A DNA stretch of 11,654 bases, from assembly GCA_035690905.1 (NCBI GenBank), contig DASSKA010000005.1:1-11654 (forward strand). The letters run 5' to 3'. The notes under the pieces were generated by a model. That model worked only from the letters and a program-made list of their open reading frames with translations. It was not told the origin of the DNA and made no database searches. Shown piece after piece: positions 1-7,358 of the stretch. The translations under genes and the position numbers were made by a program. The stretch is from DASSKA01 sp035690905 (lineage in GTDB: Bacteria > Actinomycetota > Actinomycetes > Propionibacteriales > Nocardioidaceae). Position 1 is the stretch's first letter; each line of letters starts with the position of its first letter.

Positions 1-820
1 CCTGCTGCCGAAGTCCCGCGAGGGCTTCAAGTACGGCGACACGACGCTGGTCGACTCGATGGCCTACGACGCGCTCTACGACCAGTTCACCGACCAGCCG
101 ATGGGCGGGCTCACCGAGTCCTGCAACGCCGCGGCGGACAAGCTCACCCGCGAGGAGCAGGACGCCTTCTCCGCCCGCAGCCACCAGCTGGCGGCCGAGG
201 CGTGGAAGAACGGCGTCTTCGACGACGAGGTCGTCCCGGTCGAGATCCCGCAGCGCAAGGGCGACCCGGTCGTGGTCTCCCAGGACGAGGGCATCCGCGG
301 TGACACGACCGCGGAGTCGCTGGGCAAGCTGCGTCCCGCCTTCTCCAAGGACGGCACCATCACCGCAGGCTCCTCCAGCCAGATCTCCGACGGCGCCTGC
401 GCGGTCGTGGTGATGAGCAGGGCCAAGGCCGAGGAGCTGGGCCTGGAGTGGCTCGCCGAGATCGGCGCGCACGGCATGGTCGCCGGCCCCGACTCCACCC
501 TGCAGCTGCAGCCGGCCAACGCCACCGCGAAGGCCTGCGCCAAGGAGGGCATCGACCCGACCGACCTCGACCTGGTCGAGTTCAACGAGGCCTTCGCCGC
601 GGTGGGCATCTCCTCGGCCCGCGAGCTCGGGCTGCCCGACGACAAGGTCAACGTCAACGGCGGGGCCATCGCGCTCGGCCACCCGGTCGGCATGTCCGGC
701 GCCCGGATCGGCCTGCACCTCGCGCTCGAGCTGAAGCGTCGCGGCGGCGGGGTCGGTGCGGCCGCGCTGTGCGGCGGCGGCGGACAGGGCGAGGCGCTGA
801 TCATCCACGTGCCCGCGTGA
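1..820 (+). CDS. Acetyl-CoA C-acetyltransferase (thiolase), 5'-truncated by window edge
   Basis: This is the C-terminal 272 residues of a thiolase. The reading frame is open from base 2, and roughly the first 120-130 residues, including the acyl-accepting Cys, lie outside the window. Thiolases cleave or form acetoacetyl-CoA in the cytoplasm. Visible family motifs are NEAF (fragment residues 195-198), the glycine-rich NGGAIALGHPVG segment with catalytic His227, and CGGGGQG with the second catalytic Cys257 near the C-terminus. The entry segment LLPKSREGFKYGD resembles the middle of biosynthetic-type acetyl-CoA acetyltransferases. The stop overlaps the GTG start of meaB by four bases, so the two are very likely cotranscribed and translationally coupled. 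This pairing is common in actinobacteria, often with methylmalonyl-CoA epimerase upstream. The promoter is outside the window. A 3-ketoacyl-CoA thiolase of other chain length cannot be excluded. Confidence 0.93.
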   Translation, partial: LLPKSREGFKYGDTTLVDSMAYDALYDQFTDQPMGGLTESCNAAADKLTREEQDAFSARSHQLAAEAWKNGVFDDEVVPVEIPQRKGDPVVVSQDEGIRGDTTAESLGKLRPAFSKDGTITAGSSSQISDGACAVVVMSRAKAEELGLEWLAEIGAHGMVAGPDSTLQLQPANATAKACAKEGIDPTDLDLVEFNEAFAAVGISSARELGLPDDKVNVNGGAIALGHPVGMSGARIGLHLALELKRRGGGVGAAALCGGGGQGEALIIHVPA

Positions 821-1776
821 GGCAGAGCCGCTCGGTCCCCGAGCTGGTCGAGCGCGCCCGCAAGGGCGAGGCCCGGGCGGTGGCCCGGCTGATCTCCCTG
901 GTGGAGGACGCCTCGCCGCTGCTGCGCGAGGTGATGGCCGGGCTCGCGCCGTACACGGGCAACGCGCAGATCGTCGGCATCACTGGCGCCCCCGGGGTGG
1001 GCAAGTCCACCTCCACCTCGGCGCTGGTGTCCCAGCTGCGCGTCTCCGGCAAGCGGGTCGGCGTGCTCGCGGTGGACCCGTCCTCGCCGTTCTCCGGCGG
1101 AGCCCTGCTCGGTGACCGGGTGCGGATGCAGGAGCATGCCACCGACCCGGAGGTGTACATCCGCTCGATGGCCTCCCGCGGCCACCTCGGCGGGCTGGCC
1201 TGGTCGACGCCGCAGGCGTTGCGGGTTCTGGACGCCGCGGGCTGCGACGTGGTGCTCGTGGAGACCGTCGGGGTGGGGCAGAGCGAGGTCGAGATCGCCT
1301 CGCTGGCCGACACCACGCTGGTGCTGCTCGCGCCGGGCATGGGCGACGGGATCCAGGCGGCGAAGGCCGGCATCCTCGAGATCGGCGACATCTACGTGGT
1401 GAACAAGGCCGACCGCGACGGCGCCGACCAGGTGCGCCGCGAGCTGCGCAACATGCTGGCGCTGGCCCGCGGCGACGAGAAGAGCTGGCACCCGCCGATC
1501 GTGCAGACCGTCGCGCAGACCGGGCAGGGCGTCGACGAGGTGGTGGAACGCCTCGACAAGCACCGGGCCTGGCTGGAGGGCACCGGGGAGCTGGACCGCC
1601 GCCGGACCCGCCGGGCCCGCGACGAGATCGAGTCCATCGCGGTGACCGCGCTGCGGAAGCGGTGGGGCGACGTCCATGCGCGCACCGAGCTCGACGTGCT
1701 GGCCGAGCAGGTCGCCGCCGGGGAGACCGACCCCTACCGGGCCGCGGACTCGCTGCTGGAGACCTACACCGACTGA
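817..1776 (+). CDS. meaB: MeaB/ArgK-type GTPase, chaperone of B12-dependent acyl-CoA mutases
   Basis: This 319-residue G3E P-loop GTPase has the usual length of MeaB. MeaB proteins bind adenosylcobalamin-dependent mutases, gate cofactor loading and protect the enzyme from inactivation. An older name, ArgK, reflects a disputed link to arginine transport. Visible motifs are Walker A GAPGVGKST (57-65), the switch region VDPSSPFSGGALLGDR (86-101), ETVGVGQSE (149-157) and the guanine-specificity motif NKAD (196-199). The C-terminal RRTRRARDEIES region is the helical dimerisation arm. I chose GTG at 817 because it overlaps the thiolase stop as GTGA and the protein then aligns at normal length. The frame remains open upstream only as a shadow inside the thiolase gene. 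A mutase large subunit (8600-10360) lies about 7 kb downstream and is a plausible client, although any other mutase in the genome could be served too. Confidence 0.95.
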   Translation: MRQSRSVPELVERARKGEARAVARLISLVEDASPLLREVMAGLAPYTGNAQIVGITGAPGVGKSTSTSALVSQLRVSGKRVGVLAVDPSSPFSGGALLGDRVRMQEHATDPEVYIRSMASRGHLGGLAWSTPQALRVLDAAGCDVVLVETVGVGQSEVEIASLADTTLVLLAPGMGDGIQAAKAGILEIGDIYVVNKADRDGADQVRRELRNMLALARGDEKSWHPPIVQTVAQTGQGVDEVVERLDKHRAWLEGTGELDRRRTRRARDEIESIAVTALRKRWGDVHARTELDVLAEQVAAGETDPYRAADSLLETYTD

Positions 1777-1813
1777 TCGTCCGAAGGTGACGATTTGGCG
1801 TATCTGGCGGCAA

Positions 1814-1819
1814 TACACT
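1814..1819 (+). promoter_or_regulatory. Possible -10 element upstream of the ABC transporter operon
   Basis: TACACT fits the actinobacterial TANNNT -10 pattern and lies in the only gap before the transporter operon. No good -35 element sits 16-19 bases upstream; TTGGCG at 1795-1800 is too close, with a 13-base spacer. If it is used, transcription would begin near 1826, inside the inverted repeat described next. This is a weak prediction. Confidence 0.28.
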
Positions 1820-1825
1820 TGCGCA

Positions 1826-1840
1826 CCCGAACCGTTCGGG
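1826..1840. promoter_or_regulatory. 15-bp palindrome in the meaB-ABC gap: operator or weak terminator
   Basis: CCCGAAC and GTTCGGG form perfect 7-base arms around one central base. As RNA it could fold into a 6-bp stem with a CCG loop, but no U-tract follows, so a meaB terminator is doubtful. Its position just after the candidate -10 of the ABC operon would suit an operator bound by a dimeric repressor. The bound protein is unknown. Confidence 0.4.
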
Positions 1841-1852
1841 CGATTCTTCGGC

Positions 1853-1870
1853 AGGATCTATGGGGATCCT
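1853..1870. repeat. Inverted repeat just upstream of the ABC operon start
   Basis: AGGATC (1853-1858) and GATCCT (1865-1870) are perfect 6-base arms separated by six bases. The repeat lies 21 bases before the ATG at 1892, in the probable leader of the ABC operon. It could be a second operator half-site pair or a leader hairpin. Six-base arms are short enough to arise by chance in such GC-rich DNA. Confidence 0.3.
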
Positions 1871-1891
1871 CGATGAGACAGCGACGGGTGG

Positions 1892-2635
1892 ATGAGCGAC
1901 AAGAGCCTGGTGGCCGGCGCCCTGACCGGGCAAGGCCTGGTGCTTCTGAACGGAGCGGACCGCATCCTCGACGACGTCTCGGTCACCGCGCGGGCCGGCC
2001 GGCTGCTGGCGGTGACCGGGTCGTCGGGGTCGGGCAAGACCACGCTGCTCAGCGTGCTCGGCGGCCTGGTCGCACCGGCCTCCGGCTTCGTGGAGTACGA
2101 CGGGCGAAGGGTGGACCACCGTCTCGGTGAGCCCCCGACGGGCACCGCGCTGGTGCTCCAGACCTACGGACTGGTCCCCTCGCTGAGCGCCCTGGAGAAC
2201 GTGTCCGTGGCGCTGCGCGCCCGTCGTACCGATCCCGCCGCCGCCGACCGGACCGCCCTGTCCGCCCTCGAGCGGCTCGGCGTCGGGGACCTCGCCGACC
2301 GACTGATCGCCGAGCTCTCCGGAGGCCAGCTGCAGCGGGTCGCGATCGCCCGGGCGCTCGTGGTGGAGCCGGACGTGCTGCTCGCCGACGAGCCGACCAG
2401 CGAGCTCGACGAGAAGAACCGCGACCTGGTCGTCGAGGTGCTCCGCGAGCAGGCCGAGCGCGGCGCCGTGGTGGTGGTCGCCACCCACGACCCGGAGGTG
2501 GCCGCGATGTGCGACGAGGAGGTGCACCTCGTCGACGGCGTGGTCACCGGCCGGCAGCTGGAGAGCGTGTCCACCGCCGCTGACGGGCCGGGCCACGAGC
2601 ACGACGCGTTCCGCCGGCCGGACGGCGACCGGTGA
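1892..2635 (+). CDS. ABC transporter ATP-binding protein (MacB/LolD-like), first of two
   Basis: This 247-residue cytoplasmic ATPase energises the permease encoded two genes downstream. All nucleotide-binding motifs are canonical: Walker A GSSGSGKT (43-50), Q-loop Gln90, signature LSGGQ (142-146), Walker B VLLADE (162-167), D-loop SELD (170-173) and switch His199. The size and the partner resemble the MacB/LolD/FtsE group, which drives mechanical work on envelope substrates instead of channel-type import. The ATG at 1892 is preceded only by a poor GGGTGG tract. An in-frame stop at 1874-1876 excludes any earlier start; GTG at 1910 is the only near alternative. The last ~30 residues are hydrophilic and uncharacterised. 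The stop overlaps the next ATPase start as GTGA. The substrate is unknown. Confidence 0.93.
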   Translation: MSDKSLVAGALTGQGLVLLNGADRILDDVSVTARAGRLLAVTGSSGSGKTTLLSVLGGLVAPASGFVEYDGRRVDHRLGEPPTGTALVLQTYGLVPSLSALENVSVALRARRTDPAAADRTALSALERLGVGDLADRLIAELSGGQLQRVAIARALVVEPDVLLADEPTSELDEKNRDLVVEVLREQAERGAVVVVATHDPEVAAMCDEEVHLVDGVVTGRQLESVSTAADGPGHEHDAFRRPDGDR

Positions 2636-3501
2636 GCACCCTGGTCCCCACCCGCGCCGGCGTGGCGGTGCGCTGCGTGAACGTGGTGCAGATCTACACC
2701 ACCGCCGGCGGCCACGACGTGGTCGCGCTGCGCGGGGTCGACCTGGACATCCGCGCCGGCGAGCTGATCGCGCTGCTCGGCCCGTCCGGGTCGGGCAAGT
2801 CCACCCTGCTCGGCCTGTTCGGCGGCGTGCTCCGCCCGTCGGCCGGCCGGGTGCTGGTCGACGGCACCGACATCGCCCGGATCAGCGAGGTGGAGCTCGG
2901 CCGGATGCGGTCGGGGACGGTGGCCACCCTGCTGCAGGGCGCGAGCCGCAACCTGCTGCCCTACGCCACGGCGGCCGACAACATCCGCTTCGCCCGCCGG
3001 GCGCTCGCGCCGGCAACGCGCCGGCGGCAGCCCTCGCCGCGCGAGCTGCTGGACCGGCTCGGGCTGGGGGAGCTCACCGACACCACCGTGGCCGCGATGT
3101 CCGGCGGCGAGCGGCAGCGGGTGGCGTTCGCGGCCACCGTGTCCTCCGGCGCCGGGCTGCTGCTCGCCGACGAGCCGACCTCGCAGCTCAGCCACGACGA
3201 CCGCGACGCGATGATCGCGCTGATCCGGCAGGTCAACGCCGAGTTCGGCACCACCGTGGTGATGGTGACCCACGACCCGCAGGTAGCCGGCGCGATGCCG
3301 CGCACGGTCACCATCCGCAACGGGCGGATCGGCGCCGAGGGCCGGCACGGCGCCGACTTCGGGGTGGTCGACGAGGACGGCGCGGTGCACATCCCCGACG
3401 ACCTGGCGCTGCGGTTCCCGGCCGGGACGCTGGTCGCGTTCGAGGACACCGACGAGGGTCTGCTGCTGCGGCCGCTCGACGACCCGGGACGTGACCGGTG
3501 A
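2632..3501 (+). CDS. ABC transporter ATP-binding protein, second, with AbrB-like C-terminal tail
   Basis: This 289-residue ATPase differs clearly from its upstream neighbour. It has Walker A GPSGSGKST (50-58), Q-loop Gln102, signature MSGGE (156-160), Walker B LLLADE (176-181) and switch His214. The D-loop reads SQLS (184-187), with Ser where Asp is usual. With the canonical first ATPase it probably forms a heterodimer with two unequal ATP sites; that is an inference. After the ATPase core, residues ~240-283 form an extra segment with the pattern V-x-x-D-G-x-V-x-I-P, then P-x-G-T, then L-L-L-R-P. This resembles the AbrB/MazE swapped-hairpin fold. The GTG start overlaps the previous stop and the stop overlaps the permease start, so the three genes are translationally coupled. 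The substrate is unknown. Confidence 0.92.
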   Translation: MSTLVPTRAGVAVRCVNVVQIYTTAGGHDVVALRGVDLDIRAGELIALLGPSGSGKSTLLGLFGGVLRPSAGRVLVDGTDIARISEVELGRMRSGTVATLLQGASRNLLPYATAADNIRFARRALAPATRRRQPSPRELLDRLGLGELTDTTVAAMSGGERQRVAFAATVSSGAGLLLADEPTSQLSHDDRDAMIALIRQVNAEFGTTVVMVTHDPQVAGAMPRTVTIRNGRIGAEGRHGADFGVVDEDGAVHIPDDLALRFPAGTLVAFEDTDEGLLLRPLDDPGRDR

Positions 3502-6500
3502 GGGTGCTGCTCACCGGGCTGTGGTCCCGGCGCGGGCTGAACCTGGCCTGCTTCGTGGTCACGGTGGTCGCCGTCGGTGCGTCCCTGCTCGGTCCGATGT
3601 ACGGCCGGGCGTCGGTCGAGCACCTCCTCGACACCCGGATCGGCCAGCGCGCGCCGTACACCACCGGGCTGACCTACCGGGTGCCGGCACTCGAGGACGG
3701 CGAGCTGCCGGTCGGCTCCCCGGACAGCTACCGGCCACCGAGCACGGACGCCCTGATCCAGCAGGCGTCCGCGGCCGCGAGCGGCCCGAAGTACTGGAAG
3801 CGCGAGACCTCCTGGCTGCTCGACGAGGGCGGCCAGCTGACCTTCAACAACAAGCTGTTCGAGGCGCCGCTGTACTGGCGGCAGGGCATGTGCGCGCTGG
3901 CCGTGGTGCACGGGCGCTGCCCGAGTGCGCCCGGAGAGGCGCTGCTCCAGCAGACCATGGCCGAGACGATGGGGCTCGCGGCCGGTGACACGGTCACGCT
4001 GCGGTTCACCGACCAGTACCTGCGCGTGGTCCGCGGCAAGGACGGCGCGCACCAGGTCGGCGGCACCCGGGCCCGCGACGCCGTGTTCCACGTGGTCGGC
4101 ACCTACACCGTGCCGCACCCCTCCTCGCCGCGGTGGTACGACCTTTCCCGGTTCACCGGCGTCGCGAACCTCCAGCCGCCGCCGGGCGGGTTGAGGAGCG
4201 GCGGCACGCTGCCGCACACCCCGGCTCTGCTCGTCGCGCCGGCCTCGATGACCTCGGAGACGTTCGTGGGCGGCGTGGACCGCCCGATCGACCTGGCCGC
4301 GGTGAACCTGGACACCATGGCGGCCGCCCAGCACGCCGCCGACGCGTTCAAGGGCATGGCGCTGGGCACCCAGGACCCGAACGTGGTCGCCGAGCTCGAC
4401 GTGGACAGCGTGTTCGCGACGGTGCGCGCCGAGCACGTGCTGCTGTCGCGGATCATGCTGGCCGCACTGGCCCCGTTCGTCGTGCTCGCGCTGCTGCTGC
4501 TGTTCGCGCTGGTCTCGGCCGCCGCGCAGGTGCGCCGGCCGCACGTCGCGCTGGCCAAGCTGCGCGGGCACTCGCGGGTGCAGGTGCTGCGCTTCGCGGT
4601 CTCCGAGCCGGCGCTGGTGGTGGCGCTGGCCACCCCGGTGGCCGTGGCGCTGGCCTCGGCGGCCGCGCGCCTGCTGGCCCGCACCTGGCTGTCGCCGGCC
4701 ACGCCCGTGGTCGCCGACCGGACCGCGGTGCTGGCCTGCCTGGTCGTGGTCGCCGCGGCGCTGCTCGCGTCCGCGCTGGCCGCGTGGGGCGTGATGCGTG
4801 AGCCGCTGGCCTCCGCGCTCGCCTCCGCCACGGTGCCCCGCCGCGCCTCCCGTGCGGGGGTGGTGCTGCGCAGCGCGGTCGTCGCGGTCGCGGCCGCGTC
4901 GGTGGCCCAGCTGCTCACCTCCGGTCACCAGGGCAGCCAGCTGCTGGCGCTCGTCGCGCCGCTGTTCATCGCGCTGGCCGTGGCCGTCGCCGGTGCCGAG
5001 CTGCTGCGCCGCGGGAGCCGGTGGTGGCTTCGGCGTACGACCAGGGCGCGCGGCTCCGCGTCGTATCTCGCCTCCCGACGCCTTGCCCGCCGCCGCGACC
5101 TGGCCAACCTGATGCTGCCGCTGCTGCTCGCGGTGTCGGTGATCGCCTTCGCCGGCGCGAGCTCGGCCGTCTCCGACCAGTGGCGCACCTCCCGCGCCGA
5201 GGCCGAGGTCGGCGCCGCCCAGACGTACCTGGCGATCACGACCCCCGGTCATCTGCTCGCGGTCACGCACCGGGTGGACCCACGAGGCCGGTACCTGATG
5301 GCGGCAGTCGTCGACAACAGCGGCGACGACCTGAACCGCCGGGTGTTCCTGGACAGCTCCCGGTTGGCCGCGGTCGCCTCCTGGGACCCGTCCTGGTCGT
5401 CGGTGCCGGTGCGGGAGCTGCAGCAGCGGCTCAGCCCGCCGCCGAGCCGGCAGCTGACCCTCACGGGCACGCGGATCTCCGTGCGGGTAGCCGACGTGCA
5501 CCTGACCTCGGCCACCCACACGCCGTCAGAGCTCTGGCTGCAGTACGTCGACCGGGCCGGCGAGCAGCACCAGCTGCGGCTCGGCGGGCTCACCGACGGC
5601 CGGTCGGCCACCCTGACCGCCACGGTGACCGGCTGCGCGGCCGGCTGCACCGTGCAGCAGCTCTACCTCTCCGGACAGGACCGGGTCGCCTCCGACGCCC
5701 AGGGGTCGCTGACCATCAGTGGCGTGTCCGTGGACGGGCGTCCCGTGGACTGGGGGCTTCACGACGCCCAGGCCTGGCGTCCGGCCAGGCCGTTCCCGGT
5801 CTCCCTGGTCGATCCGCCGGTCAGGCTGCGCGGCTCGCCCGCCGGGCTGCGGATCGGCGTGTACCTCGCGCACCTGCCGCCGGGCACCGGCGCGCAGCCG
5901 GCGATGGTCAGCGGGCTGGCCCGGATCACGCCGAGCACCACGCCGGACATCGAGCCGGTGCTGGTCACCCGCGACACCGCGACCTCCGCACCGGCCCGGA
6001 CCAGCACGGCCTTGGCGATCCACTACGCCCCGGGTGTGGTGGTCGGCACCTCGCTGAACGGCGCCGAGGTGCCGATGCGGGTCGTCGCGCGGACCGAGGC
6101 GCTGCCGTGGGTGGGCCGGGTCGGCGCGGTCGGGGACCTGGGGACCGCCCTCGACGAGTTCGCGCCGCTGTTCGGGCAGGTCGTCGACGTACAGCTGTGG
6201 ACCGCCCGGGGCACCCCGCCGGCGATGCTGGCCGCGGTCCGGGACGCGGGCATCTCGCTCAGCCCCGCGCTGGACCTGGCGCAGCGGCAGCAGGAGCTGC
6301 ACACCGACGCGTTCAGCATGGGCATGCGGCTGTTCCTCATCGTCGGGTTGGCCACCCTGCTGCTGGCGGTGTTCGGGGTGTTCGCCTCCGCGGTGCTCCA
6401 GTCCCGCTGGCGGGCCTACGAGGTCGCGGCGCTGCGGGTGGTCGGCGTACGTCGCCGCAGCCTGGTGCAGGCGTCGGTGCTCGAGTACGTCGTGATGCTG

Positions 6501-6743
6501 GGCATGGCCGCGGTGCTCGGTGTGCTGTCCACGCTGCTGTCGCTGTGGCTGGTGCTGCCCTCGATCAGCCTCGGCCCGGCGGACGAGTTCGACCCGGCGC
6601 CGGTGTACGGCGTGCCGTGGCTCGTGCTGGGCGCGGTCGGGACCGGCGTGTTCGCGATCGCCACCGTGATCGCGCTCCTGGTGTCCCGGCGGATCGCCCG
6701 GCTGGGCCGGCCCGCCACGCTGCGCTGGGCCGAGCAGGGCTGA
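3498..6743 (+). CDS. FtsX/MacB-type ABC transporter permease, 1081 residues
   Basis: This is the membrane subunit for the two upstream ATPases. I see about ten hydrophobic segments near residues 12-32, 319-344, 367-393, 410-433, 453-473, 482-505, 535-558, 945-967, 994-1020 and 1042-1062. Two large extracytoplasmic regions, roughly 33-318 and 560-940, lie between them. The first holds Cys132 and Cys141. The second holds the CAAGC pair Cys713/Cys717, in a beta-rich segment I recall from other actinobacterial FtsX-like permeases. Both pairs could form disulfides outside the cell. The soluble loops after ALAKLRGHSRVQVLR and AALRVVGVRRRSLVQ are the typical FtsX-domain coupling helices. The layout suggests a mechanotransmission transporter acting on peptides, lipoproteins or envelope enzymes, not an importer. 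The GTG start at 3498 overlaps the preceding stop. No substrate can be assigned. Confidence 0.92.
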   Translation: MRVLLTGLWSRRGLNLACFVVTVVAVGASLLGPMYGRASVEHLLDTRIGQRAPYTTGLTYRVPALEDGELPVGSPDSYRPPSTDALIQQASAAASGPKYWKRETSWLLDEGGQLTFNNKLFEAPLYWRQGMCALAVVHGRCPSAPGEALLQQTMAETMGLAAGDTVTLRFTDQYLRVVRGKDGAHQVGGTRARDAVFHVVGTYTVPHPSSPRWYDLSRFTGVANLQPPPGGLRSGGTLPHTPALLVAPASMTSETFVGGVDRPIDLAAVNLDTMAAAQHAADAFKGMALGTQDPNVVAELDVDSVFATVRAEHVLLSRIMLAALAPFVVLALLLLFALVSAAAQVRRPHVALAKLRGHSRVQVLRFAVSEPALVVALATPVAVALASAAARLLARTWLSPATPVVADRTAVLACLVVVAAALLASALAAWGVMREPLASALASATVPRRASRAGVVLRSAVVAVAAASVAQLLTSGHQGSQLLALVAPLFIALAVAVAGAELLRRGSRWWLRRTTRARGSASYLASRRLARRRDLANLMLPLLLAVSVIAFAGASSAVSDQWRTSRAEAEVGAAQTYLAITTPGHLLAVTHRVDPRGRYLMAAVVDNSGDDLNRRVFLDSSRLAAVASWDPSWSSVPVRELQQRLSPPPSRQLTLTGTRISVRVADVHLTSATHTPSELWLQYVDRAGEQHQLRLGGLTDGRSATLTATVTGCAAGCTVQQLYLSGQDRVASDAQGSLTISGVSVDGRPVDWGLHDAQAWRPARPFPVSLVDPPVRLRGSPAGLRIGVYLAHLPPGTGAQPAMVSGLARITPSTTPDIEPVLVTRDTATSAPARTSTALAIHYAPGVVVGTSLNGAEVPMRVVARTEALPWVGRVGAVGDLGTALDEFAPLFGQVVDVQLWTARGTPPAMLAAVRDAGISLSPALDLAQRQQELHTDAFSMGMRLFLIVGLATLLLAVFGVFASAVLQSRWRAYEVAALRVVGVRRRSLVQASVLEYVVMLGMAAVLGVLSTLLSLWLVLPSISLGPADEFDPAPVYGVPWLVLGAVGTGVFAIATVIALLVSRRIARLGRPATLRWAEQG

Positions 6744-6756
6744 GTCCTCGGTCGGT

Positions 6757-6762
6757 TAATCT
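6757..6762 (+). promoter_or_regulatory. Possible leaderless promoter (-10 TAATCT) for the MarR gene
   Basis: TAATCT matches TANNNT and ends six bases before the ATG at 6769. That is the spacing expected when the transcript begins at the A of the start codon. No Shine-Dalgarno sequence precedes this ATG, which supports leaderless translation. No clear -35 element is visible in the end of the permease gene, so readthrough from the ABC operon is the alternative. Confidence 0.42.
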
Positions 6763-6768
6763 CGGCCC

Positions 6769-7275
6769 ATGGCGTCCACCCGGCCCAAGAAGCTGCCGTT
6801 CGACCCGATCGACGAGGCGGCGCGGCAGTGGGGACTGCGCTGGGACGCGGTGGACCAGATGCACGCGGTCACCTCGCTGATGCGGGTCCAGCAGCTGGTG
6901 CTCAGCCAGCTCGACGAGATCCTGCGACCGCACGGGCTGACCTTCGCCCGCTACGAGGCGCTGGTGCTGCTCACCTTCTCCCGCGCCGGCGCGCTGCCGT
7001 TGGGCAAGATGGGGGAGCGGCTGCAGGTGCACCCGACCTCGGTGACCTCCATCGTGGACCGGCTGGAGTCGGCCGGCCTGGTGTGCCGGCGGCGGCACCC
7101 GGAGGACGGGCGCGCGGTACTCGCCGAGATCACCCCGGCCGGCCGTGAGCTCGTCGAGCGGGCCACCTCCGACCTGGTCTCGGCGCGGTTCGCGCTCGCC
7201 GGGACGCCGGACGTGGACCTGCGCGCGCTGTCCGAGCTGCTGCGGCCCGTCCGGCAGGCCGCCGGCGACTTCTGA
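6769..7275 (+). CDS. MarR-family transcriptional regulator
   Basis: This 168-residue protein has the MarR winged-helix architecture. An N-terminal dimerisation region (about 14-55) is followed by helices around FARYEALVLLTFS (59-71), the helix-turn-helix at about 77-101 with recognition helix HPTSVTSIVDRLESAG (88-103), a wing over the DGR motif (113-115) to about 122, and C-terminal dimerisation helices. Such proteins are usually dimeric repressors released by small ligands or by cysteine oxidation; Cys106 is the only Cys. The N-terminal KKLPFDPI and the closing RPVRQAAGDF resemble, from memory, a conserved actinobacterial MarR encoded near icmA (SCO5413 in S. coelicolor), so the mutase gene is a candidate target. 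The gene lies 25 bases after the permease stop and could also be cotranscribed with, and control, the ABC operon. The effector is unknown. Confidence 0.92.
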   Translation: MASTRPKKLPFDPIDEAARQWGLRWDAVDQMHAVTSLMRVQQLVLSQLDEILRPHGLTFARYEALVLLTFSRAGALPLGKMGERLQVHPTSVTSIVDRLESAGLVCRRRHPEDGRAVLAEITPAGRELVERATSDLVSARFALAGTPDVDLRALSELLRPVRQAAGDF

Positions 7276-7299
7276 GTCGTCCCTCCAGATGCCCGGGGC

Positions 7300-7325
7300 C
7301 CTTTACCAGGGTCCCCTGGTAAAGG
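7300..7325. terminator. Perfect 12-bp inverted repeat between convergent genes, likely bidirectional terminator
   Basis: The arm CCTTTACCAGGG (7300-7311) is followed, after TC, by its exact reverse complement at 7314-7325. It sits 25 bases after the MarR stop and between convergent genes, so a hairpin acting in both directions is the simple reading. There is no U-tract, as is usual in actinobacteria. It is also the first of three related palindromes here, which leaves a repeat-element or protein-binding role open. Confidence 0.6.
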
Positions 7326-7328
7326 ACC

Positions 7329-7358
7329 GCTCCCCATGGTGAATTCACCCTGGGGGGC
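7329..7358. repeat. 30-bp near-perfect palindrome centred on GGTGAATTCACC
   Basis: The centre GGTGAATTCACC (7338-7349) is exactly self-complementary. Pairing continues outward through CCCCA/TGGGG to 7329 and 7358, with one mismatch (7337/7350) and one G-T pair (7331/7356). It lies four bases from the preceding inverted repeat and its last base begins the next. It could add a second terminator hairpin, or serve as a binding site or as part of an intergenic repeat element. Confidence 0.6.

Noticed and set aside
817..1776. Annotation of the GTPase as an arginine/ornithine transport kinase (ArgK)
   Set aside because: The historical ArgK name is not supported. The motifs and the acyl-CoA gene context fit the MeaB mutase chaperone.
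76..1818. 580-residue open frame on the minus strand opposite the thiolase and meaB genes
   Set aside because: Both plus-strand genes have complete catalytic motifs here; the antisense frame has none and exists because stops are rare in such GC-rich DNA.
2961..5519. 852-residue open frame on the minus strand opposite the ABC operon
   Set aside because: It is rich in Arg, Gly, Gln and His in low-complexity runs and has no family motif. It mirrors the GC-biased codons of the real permease and ATPase genes, so it is a shadow.
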